NCBI RefSeq assembly: GCF_031082345.1
Contig: NZ_JAVHLH010000078.1
Span: 1 to 10,664 of the forward strand
Length of the DNA stretch: 10,664 nt
Direction: 5' to 3'
Source: Brevundimonas sp.
Lineage (GTDB): Bacteria; Pseudomonadota; Alphaproteobacteria; Caulobacterales; Caulobacteraceae
This document shows, in pieces, positions 1 to 8,901 of the stretch (within the stretch, counting starts at the first letter, position 1; every line of letters starts with the position of its first letter). Below the pieces are notes generated by a model. The model had not been told where the DNA came from. It searched no databases and was given only the letters and a program-made list of their open reading frames with translations. The translations under genes were made by a program, and so were the position numbers.

Positions 1-133
1 ATGGACGATTGGCGGCACAGCACTCAACCTCACGTAATCGTTACGCTTGGAATGCTCGTTTTGCTTGTGCAAGAGACATAACTCTAGGATCGTTCGGGGT
101 CCGATCAGGGCAGATCATATCTGGAGAACGACG

Positions 134-400
134 GTGAGAAAGATTCTTGCGCTTGCGACGGCTGCAGCGCTGAGCCTGAGCGTCTCGGGCTTGGCCCTGG
201 CCGACCCGAACGATCCCTGCGAGGACCCCAACGCGTCCACCTGCCCGGACTCTGACAATTTCGATCCCTGGGCGTGGGACGACTTCCACCAGGGGCCGAG
301 CCAGCCGAACGATCCAACCACCGGGCCGATCTGCCAGAATCAGGTCGGCGATGCGTCGATCCCCCCGGAAGACTGGCCTGACGGCTGCGTCCTGCCCTGA
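134..400 (+). CDS. Small secreted acidic protein with four cysteines, unknown function
   Basis: I do not recognise a family. The frame is open further upstream, but GTG at 134 is the best start: GGAG at 123-126 lies 7 bases before it, and the 88-residue product then opens with a textbook Sec signal peptide (MRK, a hydrophobic Ala/Leu/Ser core, then LALA). Cleavage is expected after A23, leaving a mature chain of about 65 residues. The mature part is rich in Asp, Pro, Asn and Trp, has almost no Lys or Arg, and carries four Cys (in DPC, STC, ICQ and GCV), which could form two disulfides in the periplasm or outside the cell. It has no membrane segment after the signal and no lipobox. Codon third positions are strongly G/C, as expected of a real gene here. 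It converges on the DUF1272 gene. That it is a gene is fairly sure; its role is unknown. Confidence 0.7.
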   Translation: MRKILALATAAALSLSVSGLALADPNDPCEDPNASTCPDSDNFDPWAWDDFHQGPSQPNDPTTGPICQNQVGDASIPPEDWPDGCVLP

Positions 401-435
401 CCAATCAGCGGCAGGTGGGCCCTCAGGCCCGTCGG

Positions 436-462
436 ACCAGGCCTCGCGCCGCGGGGCCTGGT
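436..462 (+). terminator. Possible terminator hairpin in the 401-569 gene-free stretch
   Basis: ACCAGGCC (436-443) pairs perfectly with GGCCTGGT (455-462) around an 11-base loop, and is followed by only two more T. It sits 35 bases after the stop of the small secreted protein. The T run is weak. Neighbouring hairpins are GGGCC/GGCCC at 417-430, CGCGCCGG/CCGGCGCG at 468-487, and a 10-bp pair CCGACGGCTC (509-518) with GAGCCGTCGG (556-565). The last lies just beyond the stop of the convergent DUF1272 gene. Together they may end transcription from both sides. I see no gene in 401-569. Confidence 0.4.
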
Positions 463-569
463 TTCCGCGCGCCGGAGGCCCGGCGCGTCGCTGTTCCCGG
501 CGTCCGCGCCGACGGCTCGGTCCCTTGCGCCACGGCGGGGCGGGCCAGACTGGCTGAGCCGTCGGGCTT

Positions 570-815
570 TCAAGCGACCGCGCACCCCTCCGGCTTCAGC
601 ACCCGCTTCGTCGACGCCGGATATTTCGCCATCAGCCGCGCCGGCCGGATCGGGCGCGGGACGAAGCCGCCGCCGCAGTTGGGACAGACGCCCTTCAGCG
701 TCGCCTCCGCGCAATCCGCGCAGAAGGTGCATTCGAAGGTGCAGATGCGCGCCTCTGGACTGTCGAACGGCAGGTCGCGATCACAGCATTCGCAGTTGGG
801 TCTGAGCTCAAGCAT
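570..815 (-). CDS. DUF1272 family cysteine-rich protein
   Basis: The 81-residue product matches what I remember of DUF1272: it opens MLELRPNCECCDRDLP and continues with a CTFC..C segment and a CPNCGG knuckle. Cys are at 8, 10, 11, 25, 29, 32, 35, 44 and 47, with one more at 78. The spacing suggests one or two structural zinc sites of treble-clef or zinc-ribbon type. The biochemical role of this family is not known to me. The ATG at 815 is preferred because family members begin MLEL and GGAG lies 6 bases upstream. An in-frame ATG at 827 would add MEKA, but its GGAGG is only 1 base away. The gene follows the Gdx-like exporter on the same strand after a gap of about 100 bases, so co-transcription is possible but the repeat between them may separate them. 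The tail after residue 55 is basic and Pro-rich. Confidence 0.88.
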   Translation of the reverse strand: MLELRPNCECCDRDLPFDSPEARICTFECTFCADCAEATLKGVCPNCGGGFVPRPIRPARLMAKYPASTKRVLKPEGCAVA

Positions 816-826
816 CGCTTTCTCCA

Positions 827-900
827 TTCCTCCCCCTCTGGGGATGGAGGAAGGTCGGCGGAGGCGACCGACGACCGGACCATGCGAAGCATGGTGGAGG
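827..900. repeat. REP-like intergenic element with three tandem hairpins
   Basis: Three stem-loops follow one another. TTCCTCC (827-833) pairs with GGAGGAA (846-852), with an inner CCC/GGG. GGTCG (853-857) pairs with CGACC (865-869). ACCATGC (879-885) pairs with GCATGGT (889-895) around a GAA loop. Mosaic elements of this look, with CCTCCCC arms and a GCGAAGC turn, recur between genes in alphaproteobacterial genomes; that is from memory. It fills the space between the exporter stop and the DUF1272 start and overlaps the DUF1272 ribosome-binding region, so it could influence read-through or translation. Confidence 0.5.
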
Positions 901-918
901 GGGCCGGCCGCGGCAAGA

Positions 919-1248
919 TCAGCTCGTCTCGCCGCCCGGCGCCAGGCGGAACAGCACCAGCCCCGCCACCACCAGCAGCGCCGCCGCCACCCGCATCGGG
1001 CTCAGATGCTCCTGCAGGAACACCACCCCGACGATGAAGGCCCCGACCGCCCCGATCCCGGTCCACACCACATAGGCGGTCCCCATCGGCATCGACTTCA
1101 TGGCCAGCGACAACAGGCCGAAGCTCACCGCCATGAACCCCAGCGTCGCCACGCTCGGCCACAGGCGGGTGAAGCCCGCCGACTGTTTCATGAAATAGGC
1201 CCAGACGATTTCCAGCAGGCCGGCGATGATCAGATAGGTCCAGGCCAT
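919..1248 (-). CDS. sugE: Gdx/SugE-type guanidinium exporter of the SMR family
   Basis: This is a 109-residue four-helix inner-membrane protein of the small multidrug resistance family, working as a dual-topology dimer with proton antiport. Helices are at about 2-20, 31-50, 57-78 and 84-103. It resembles E. coli SugE along its length: AGLLEIVWA at the start, GFTR at 25-28 and the block VWTGIGAVGA at 61-70. The proton and substrate residues of the Gdx subtype are present: Glu13, Trp16, Ser42, Tyr59 and Trp62. The Gdx subtype exports guanidinium rather than broad quaternary ammonium drugs, which is known from the family and not shown here. AGGAGG at 1257-1262, 8 bases before the ATG, fixes the start. 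A good promoter lies about 100 bases upstream. Being a single gene, it fits the Gdx homodimer; paired SMR genes would suggest another subtype. Confidence 0.92.
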   Translation of the reverse strand: MAWTYLIIAGLLEIVWAYFMKQSAGFTRLWPSVATLGFMAVSFGLLSLAMKSMPMGTAYVVWTGIGAVGAFIVGVVFLQEHLSPMRVAAALLVVAGLVLFRLAPGGETS

Positions 1249-1271
1249 CGATCGGCCCTCCTCGCAAAGGG

Positions 1272-1335
1272 CCGGGCCGTCCCGGACTTGGTCCCCCCGA
1301 CACTGGATCGGCGCGGGAGCGAGGACGTGGCCTCG
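1272..1335 (-). promoter_or_regulatory. Two-hairpin leader of the exporter, possibly a degenerate guanidine-II riboswitch
   Basis: Read on the minus strand, the leader holds a first stem CGAGG/CCTCG (1335-1331 with 1324-1320; loop CCACGT), a 34-base linker, then a second stem CCGGG/CCCGG (1285-1272) capped by an ACGG tetraloop. The ribosome-binding site begins 9 bases later. Guanidine-II (mini-ykkC) riboswitches consist of two hairpins with ACGR loops just upstream of the binding site of SugE-type genes. The second hairpin fits that rule exactly; the first does not, since its ACG is followed by U and the loop has six bases. The call is therefore tentative. Confidence 0.3.
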
Positions 1336-1348
1336 TCTTGCGAAGGGC

Positions 1349-1376
1349 TATCTAGGGTCTGGGGCGCAGGGGTCAA
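1349..1376 (-). promoter_or_regulatory. Promoter of the Gdx-like exporter gene
   Basis: On the minus strand TTGACC (1376-1371) and TAGATA (1354-1349) are separated by 16 bases. Read as a Caulobacter housekeeping promoter, TTGACCC, 13 bases and CCTAGATA fit the TTGACGS / GCTANAWC pattern with few mismatches. Transcription would begin near 1342 and give a leader of about 94 bases containing both hairpins described for 1272-1335. Confidence 0.5.
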
Positions 1377-1387
1377 GCGTGGGCGCC

Positions 1388-1585
1388 CTTGTCATCCCGG
1401 CCGACGCGAAGCGGAGAGCCGGGACGGGACCGGCTTAACAAACGAAAACGCCCGGGCAGCTCGCGAGCTGAACCGGGCGAAGATTGGCTTCATCCCGGCT
1501 CCCGGACAGGCTGCGCCTTCCGGGAGGAGGATTGTCGGGGTATCGCCGGTCCCGGACGCGGCGCAGCCGCGTCCGGGATGACAAG
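1388..1585. repeat. Cluster of REP-like inverted repeats downstream of atpC
   Basis: The cluster is bounded by a perfect 13-bp inverted repeat, CTTGTCATCCCGG (1388-1400) and its complement at 1573-1585. Inside are hairpins TCCCGGC/GCCGGGA (1395-1401 with 1418-1424, carrying a CGCGAAGCG turn), TCCCGG/CCGGGA with AGGC/GCCT (1500-1525), and a 13-bp perfect stem (1550-1562 with 1566-1578, loop GCA). Cores of the type GTCATCCCGG...CCGGGAC are a familiar intergenic repeat in this group of bacteria, from memory. The atp terminator lies in the middle. I see no transposase, so these are short structural repeats and not an insertion sequence. Confidence 0.6.
1437..1479 (-). terminator. Intrinsic terminator of the atp operon
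   Basis: On the minus strand CGCCCGG (1479-1473) pairs with CCGGGCG (1455-1449), and inside it CAGCTCG pairs with CGAGCTG (1457-1470). The stem is followed by TTTTCGTTTGTT (1448-1437). This is the only strong stem plus T-run in the window. It lies about 110 bases after the atpC stop and 60 bases before the exporter promoter, so it insulates that promoter from the operon. Confidence 0.8.
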
Positions 1586-1588
1586 CGC

Positions 1589-1857
1589 TTACGCCGCCGC
1601 CACTTCCGAGGCCTGTTCGGCCAGGATGGTCAGGCCGGCCGGGGTCACGTCGGCGAAACCGCCGTGGACCTCGAACCGGCGGCGCGAACCGCCGTCGATG
1701 ACGGTGACCACGCCTTCGCGCAGGGCGGTCATGAACGGCGCGTGGTCGGCCAGAACGCCGAAGTCGCCCTCGACGCCGGGCGCATCGACCTGGTCGACGA
1801 GGCCGGCGAAGACCTCGCGCTCGGGCGACACCAGCGAGAAGCTGAGCTTGCCGGCCA

Positions 1858-1858
<1 letters not shown>
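1589..1858 (-). CDS. atpC: ATP synthase F1 epsilon subunit, short form
   Basis: AtpC is part of the central stalk of F1, binding gamma and the c ring. The 89-residue product holds the whole N-terminal beta-sandwich: SPEREVF at 11-17, [15 protein letters not shown] at 27-41, a T.LR.G segment and [16 protein letters not shown] at 66-81. It then stops after AAA. Family members of about 130-140 residues add two C-terminal helices that can brake ATP hydrolysis; these are absent here. The frame ends at a normal TAA, with the terminator beyond, and I see no sign of a frameshift, so the short form looks genuine. The ATG overlaps the atpD stop as TAATG, with no strong ribosome-binding site, which points to translational coupling with atpD. 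It is the last gene of the operon. Confidence 0.95.
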
Positions 1859-4333
<2,475 letters not shown>

Positions 4334-4365
4334 CCGGGGCTACTCTCTCGCTATCCGGGCCGGTC

Positions 4366-5925
<1,560 letters not shown>

Positions 5926-5930
5926 TCAGC

Positions 5931-5949
5931 GCGGCCCCGTCGGAGCCGC
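5931..5949 (-). other. Hairpin in the atpH-atpA spacer
   Basis: On the minus strand GCGGCTCC and GGGGCCGC form an 8-bp stem (one G-U pair) around a GAC loop within the 59-base spacer, between the atpH stop and the atpA start. It has no T-run, so termination is unlikely. It could protect or separate segments of the message and help set the high alpha-to-delta ratio, which is inference. Confidence 0.4.
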
Positions 5950-5960
5950 AGGCGTTAGGG

Positions 5961-6515
5961 TCAGGCCCGTTTCAGGGCGAACTTCATCTGGTCGAGCTTG
6001 GTCTTCAGCGAGGCGTCGAACAGCTTCGACCCCACCTTGACCTTGAGGCCGCCCAGGATCGACGGATCGACGCGGGCGGTCATTTCCGGGTCCTTGCCCA
6101 GCGAGGCTCGCAGGGCGGACTGGATGGATTTCATCTGGGCGGCGCTCAGGGCCTGGGCCGAAACGACCTCGGCGGCGACCACGCCCGTCTTCTTCGCGTA
6201 CAGGACCTCGAAACCGGCGATTACGCCCGGCAGGTCGCGGGCGCGGCCGTTCTGGCCCAGCAGGCCGAGGAAATTCCGCGTCACGCCGTTGAATTTCGCG
6301 GCGTCGGCGATGGCGACCAGACCCTTTTGCTGATCCTCCGACGCGATCACCGGCGAGCTGGCCAGCCGGCGCAGGTCGGCGCTGTCGTTCCACGCGGCGC
6401 GCAGCGACGTCAGATCAGCGCGCACGGCGTCGAGGACGCCCGTCTCGTCAGCGAGGTCGAACAGCGCCTGTGCATAGCGCTCGCCGACTTCCGTCGTCCT
6501 GTAATCGTCAGCCAC
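5961..6515 (-). CDS. atpH: ATP synthase F1 delta subunit
   Basis: AtpH forms the top of the peripheral stalk, tying the alpha N-termini to the b subunits of F0. I take the GTG at 6515 as start. It gives 184 residues beginning (M)ADDYRTTEVGERYAQALFDLA, the usual length and opening for this family. The frame is open back to a TTG at 6623, but those extra 36 residues are Arg-rich and unlike the family. The N-terminal helical bundle covers about 1-110. The C-terminal part includes the conserved stretch VDPSILGGLKVKVGSKLFDASL at about 148-169, followed by a last helix. It is the first gene of the operon; F0 genes are not in the window and in alphaproteobacteria usually lie elsewhere. A GGA about 8 bases upstream is a weak ribosome-binding site. 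Confidence 0.95.
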   Translation of the reverse strand: MADDYRTTEVGERYAQALFDLADETGVLDAVRADLTSLRAAWNDSADLRRLASSPVIASEDQQKGLVAIADAAKFNGVTRNFLGLLGQNGRARDLPGVIAGFEVLYAKKTGVVAAEVVSAQALSAAQMKSIQSALRASLGKDPEMTARVDPSILGGLKVKVGSKLFDASLKTKLDQMKFALKRA

Positions 6516-6648
6516 TGTATGGTCCGCGCGGGTTAGCGTTCGGGTTGTCGACCGGCGGCGGGGTGCGCGCCGATCAAAGGCCTGAAATGCTTGAAGAAAG
6601 CACGCCGGGGACGCGTCTCGCAACGCGCCCTCCGGCTCAGCCGGGCGC

Positions 6649-6677
6649 CTGATAGCACCCTAACCCCCCCGCCGCAA
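6649..6677 (-). promoter_or_regulatory. Candidate promoter of the atp operon
   Basis: On the minus strand TTGCGGC (6677-6671), 14 bases and GCTATCAG (6656-6649) fit the Caulobacter housekeeping pattern TTGACGS / N10-14 / GCTANAWC with mismatches in both boxes. Transcription would start near 6642 and give a leader of about 127 bases before the atpH GTG. That leader is GC-rich and opens with a hairpin (GCGCCC/GGGCGC arms, 6625-6648, with a competing CCGGCT/AGCCGG inner pair). No other box pair in 6516-6781 fits as well. Confidence 0.4.
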
Positions 6678-6735
6678 CCGGGGCAGCCCGCCGCAGCGAC
6701 CCGGCGGCGTAACCAGAATTGACGTGTCGTCCGGA

Positions 6736-6747
6736 CGCCTCGAGGCG
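6736..6747. promoter_or_regulatory. 12-bp perfect palindrome upstream of the phosphoesterase gene
   Basis: CGCCTCGAGGCG is a perfect palindrome 34 bases before the start codon of the exported phosphoesterase and 11 bases after a TTGACG (6719-6724) that would serve as a -35 box for plus-strand transcription. No -10 box is convincing. It could be a repressor site or chance in such GC-rich DNA. Confidence 0.2.
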
Positions 6748-6781
6748 AAGACTGCCCCGCCCGCCCGTCCGGAAGTCCGCC

Positions 6782-7660
6782 ATGACCGTTGTCCGCATCC
6801 TCATCGCCCTGGCCGCCGCCGCCATGCTGTCGGTCGCGGCCGCCGCGTCCGCCGCGGCCGGGGGCGGCGAACCGGGGTCGTTCCGGGTGATGAGCTACAA
6901 CATCCGGGTCGACGTGCCGTCGGACAACCCGACCTGGACCGAGCGTCGCCCGCACATGGCGAACCAGATCGCCTTCCATGACCCGGACCTCCTTGGCGTG
7001 CAGGAGGCCCACTCCGCCATGGTCGGCTGGCTGGCCGGGCAACTGCCCGGCTACGACCGCTACGGCCTGGGCCGCGACGACGGCGGGCCGGTCGGCGAAA
7101 CCACCACCCTGTTCTGGAAGCGCGACCGCTACGAGCGGATCCGGGCCGAAACCCTGTGGTGCTCGCCCACCCCGGACCGCCCGTCGAAGGGCTGGGACGC
7201 GGCCTACCCCCGCACCGTCACCCGCGTGCTGCTGCGCGACCGCCGCGACGGCCGGCTGCTGGACGTGCGCAACACCCATTTCGATCACGTCGGCGTCGTC
7301 GCCCGCGAGCAGTGCGCCGAACTGGTCGCCGGCCTTCCCCCGGTCGAGGTCGAGGGCGGGACCGCCGCCGTCGTGTTGATGGGCGACTTCAACACCGGGC
7401 CGGAGACCGCGCCGTATCGCCGCATCCTCGCCTCGGGTCTGCGCGACGCCCGCGCCGTCAGCCCGGTCGTCTTCGGTCCCGCCGGCACCTTCAACGCCTT
7501 CGACATCGCCAATGACAATGAAGGCGTCGCCATCGACCATGTCTTCATAGGGCCGGGCCTGGCGGTGGAGCGGTTCGCCGTGCCGACCGATTCCTTCGGC
7601 GGCCGGGTGATCTCGGATCATTTCCCCGTGGTCGCGGACCTGGTTCCGGTGGAACCCTGA
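6782..7660 (+). CDS. Exported endonuclease/exonuclease/phosphatase family protein
   Basis: This is a metal-dependent phosphoesterase of the DNase I-like fold (EEP superfamily), 292 residues. Its marks appear in order: MSYN with N40, QE with metal-binding E75, RNTHFDH with H166, GDFN with D202 and N204, TFN at 236-238, IDHVF at 251-255, and SDHFPV with catalytic D279-H280. A signal peptide opens the protein (MTVVR, then an Ala/Leu/Val core, with cleavage near ASAAA at about 22-26), so it acts outside the cytoplasm. Substrate is not set by the fold: it may be a nuclease, a sugar or lipid phosphatase, or a carbohydrate-associated esterase. The resemblance is closest to the group of secreted EEP proteins that open [14 protein letters not shown] 6 bases before the ATG fixes the start, and the frame upstream has no signal-like character. 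It is divergent from atpH and runs towards terC with a gap of 97 bases. Confidence 0.9.
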   Translation: MTVVRILIALAAAAMLSVAAAASAAAGGGEPGSFRVMSYNIRVDVPSDNPTWTERRPHMANQIAFHDPDLLGVQEAHSAMVGWLAGQLPGYDRYGLGRDDGGPVGETTTLFWKRDRYERIRAETLWCSPTPDRPSKGWDAAYPRTVTRVLLRDRRDGRLLDVRNTHFDHVGVVAREQCAELVAGLPPVEVEGGTAAVVLMGDFNTGPETAPYRRILASGLRDARAVSPVVFGPAGTFNAFDIANDNEGVAIDHVFIGPGLAVERFAVPTDSFGGRVISDHFPVVADLVPVEP

Positions 7661-7757
7661 GGCGGTCCGACGCGGCCCGGGGACCTCATCTGACGCTTGC
7701 CTGGAACGTCCCGCGCCCTTAGCGCTTTCCGCTCAAGCTTTTTCGCCGGGATCTCTC

Positions 7758-8600
7758 ATGCTCGACTCCATCACGCCCCTGCTGTCCGACCCCGCCGCCT
7801 GGCTGGCGCTGGTGACCCTCGTGGTCATGGAAGTGGTGCTCGGCATCGACAACCTGGTCTTCATCTCCATCCTGTCGAACAAGCTGCCGGTCGAGCAGCG
7901 CTCCCGCGTCCGCCGCCTCGGCATCGCCCTGGCCCTGATCATGCGCCTGGCCCTGCTGGCCACCATCGGCTTCATCGTCGCCCTGACCAATCCGGTCTTC
8001 GACCTCGGCCTGACCGGCCCGATCGAGCACGGCGCCCCCCTGTTCGAGACCTCGTTCAGCTGGCGCGACCTGATCCTGATCGCCGGCGGCCTGTTCCTGC
8101 TGTGGAAGGCGACCAAGGAGATCCACCACACCGTCGACCCGACGCCGTCGGACCACGACCTGCTCGACAAGAAGGCGGTCGTCATCAACAACGCCGGCGC
8201 CGCCATCTTCCAGATCATCCTGCTGGACCTGGTGTTCTCGGTGGACTCCATCCTCACCGCCGTCGGCATGACCGATCACGTCCCGATCATGATGGCCGCG
8301 GTGATCATCGCCGTGACCGTGATGCTCCTGGCCGCCAACCCGCTGGCCGACTTCATCGACAAGAACCCGACCGTGGTCATGCTGGCCCTCGGCTTCCTGC
8401 TGATGATCGGCATGGTGCTGATCGCCGACGGCTTCGGCGTCCACGTGCCCAAGGGCTACATCTACGCCGCCATGGCCTTCTCCGGCCTGGTCGAGGGTCT
8501 CAACATGTGGAGCCGCCGCTCTTCCGAGAGGAAGGCCGCCGCCCTCGAGGCCCGTCAGGCCGAACTCAACAAGGCCGAGACCGCCGAACCGGGAGTGTAG
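7758..8600 (+). CDS. TerC family integral membrane protein, YgdQ-like
   Basis: The 280-residue product is a multi-helix inner-membrane protein with about seven segments (near 13-35, 55-77, 103-118, 147-168, 176-196, 207-227 and 233-250). It resembles E. coli YgdQ along nearly its whole length: [19 protein letters not shown] at 14-32, [21 protein letters not shown] at 103-123, [10 protein letters not shown] at 155-164, IPVPKGYIY-like HVPKGYIY at 229-236, and a final VEGLN. Acidic residues inside the membrane (E25, D31, D157, D163) are the conserved ones thought to bind a metal in the TerC/Alx group. Members are linked to manganese export or metal supply to secreted enzymes, and by name to tellurite resistance; I cannot choose among these. 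The C-terminus after 252 is charged and cytoplasmic. There is no CBS or CorC domain, unlike the longer YoaE and YegH. A GGGA about 7 bases before the ATG serves as ribosome-binding site. Confidence 0.92.
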   Translation: MLDSITPLLSDPAAWLALVTLVVMEVVLGIDNLVFISILSNKLPVEQRSRVRRLGIALALIMRLALLATIGFIVALTNPVFDLGLTGPIEHGAPLFETSFSWRDLILIAGGLFLLWKATKEIHHTVDPTPSDHDLLDKKAVVINNAGAAIFQIILLDLVFSVDSILTAVGMTDHVPIMMAAVIIAVTVMLLAANPLADFIDKNPTVVMLALGFLLMIGMVLIADGFGVHVPKGYIYAAMAFSGLVEGLNMWSRRSSERKAAALEARQAELNKAETAEPGV

Positions 8601-8606
8601 CGGGAC

Positions 8607-8628
8607 CCTTCTCCCTTGAGGGAGAAGG
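8607..8628 (+). terminator. Strong hairpin after terC, possible terminator or repeat
   Basis: CCTTCTCCCT and AGGGAGAAGG form a perfect 10-bp stem with a 2-base loop, 6 bases after the terC stop. There is no T-run behind it, so it would be a weak intrinsic terminator. It may instead protect the 3' end or be one copy of a dispersed palindrome; sequences of this kind recur between genes in related genomes, from memory. Confidence 0.5.
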
Positions 8629-8901
8629 AATCGCGCTGCGCCCCCTCCCCCGCCCTCATGACGCTGGGCTGGCAATCCGCGGAATTATAGTCGGGTTCAG
8701 CGGAAAACATCGGGCTGTTTCAATCGCATCCGTTTTTCTCGAACCGATCTTCCCGCCTGAGAAACCGGCGGGCGCACAATGCCGGGGCTCACTGTCGCCG
8801 GTCTTTGACAATCGAATCCCGACACCCGAACGATCCGGACGGTTCGGACGGTTCGGACGGTTCGGACGGTCTTTTCCGGTTTTACCCGGGTGAAACCTCG
8901 C
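8629..8901. other. Intergenic stretch between terC and priA (convergent), no gene seen
   Basis: No convincing coding frame or RNA gene was found. It is less GC-rich than its surroundings in the middle (8680-8745). It contains a TATAAT on the minus strand (8689-8684) without a fitting -35, a TTGACA on the plus strand (8805-8810) without a -10, a hairpin CCCGCC/GGCGGG (8752-8772), and the 9-bp tandem repeat just beyond the priA stop. No clear terminator for priA is visible. Confidence 0.5.
8841..8870. repeat. 9-bp tandem repeat, three full copies plus GGT
   Basis: GGTTCGGAC is repeated exactly at 8841, 8850 and 8859 and followed by GGT. The preceding GATCCGGAC (8832-8840) is a fourth copy with two mismatches. 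CCGAAC at 8826-8831 can pair with the GTTCGG of any copy, giving alternative hairpins. It lies 31 bases past the priA stop. A unit of 9 could expand or shrink by slippage. Confidence 0.8.

Noticed and set aside
1..81. Frame open from the left edge ending in TAA at 79-81, possibly the end of an upstream gene (ATG at 1, with a hydrophobic tail)
   Set aside because: Only 26 codons are visible, base composition is lower in G/C than the real genes, and nothing in it is recognisable; it more likely lies in the promoter region of the small secreted protein.
415..1581. Plus-strand open frame of 388 codons over DUF1272 and the exporter
   Set aside because: It crosses two recognisable minus-strand genes, repeats and a terminator, and the product is Arg/His/Pro-rich without a domain.
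6516..6623. N-terminal extension of AtpH from a TTG at 6623
   Set aside because: The extra 36 residues are Arg-rich and unlike the family, and they would cover the hairpin leader; the GTG at 6515 gives the normal length.
7661..7757. yybP-ykoY manganese riboswitch before the TerC gene, as upstream of E. coli alx
   Set aside because: The gap is only 97 bases and I see neither the conserved GGGGAGUAG-like core nor the paired arms.
8684..8689. TATAAT on the minus strand as promoter of a small RNA ending at the 8607-8628 hairpin
   Set aside because: No -35 box at 15-18 bases, no T-run at the supposed end, and one perfect hexamer is not enough.
8801..8832. tRNA-like T-arm (AATCGAATCCC)
   Set aside because: It lacks the paired GG...CC arm, and no acceptor, D or anticodon stem surrounds it.
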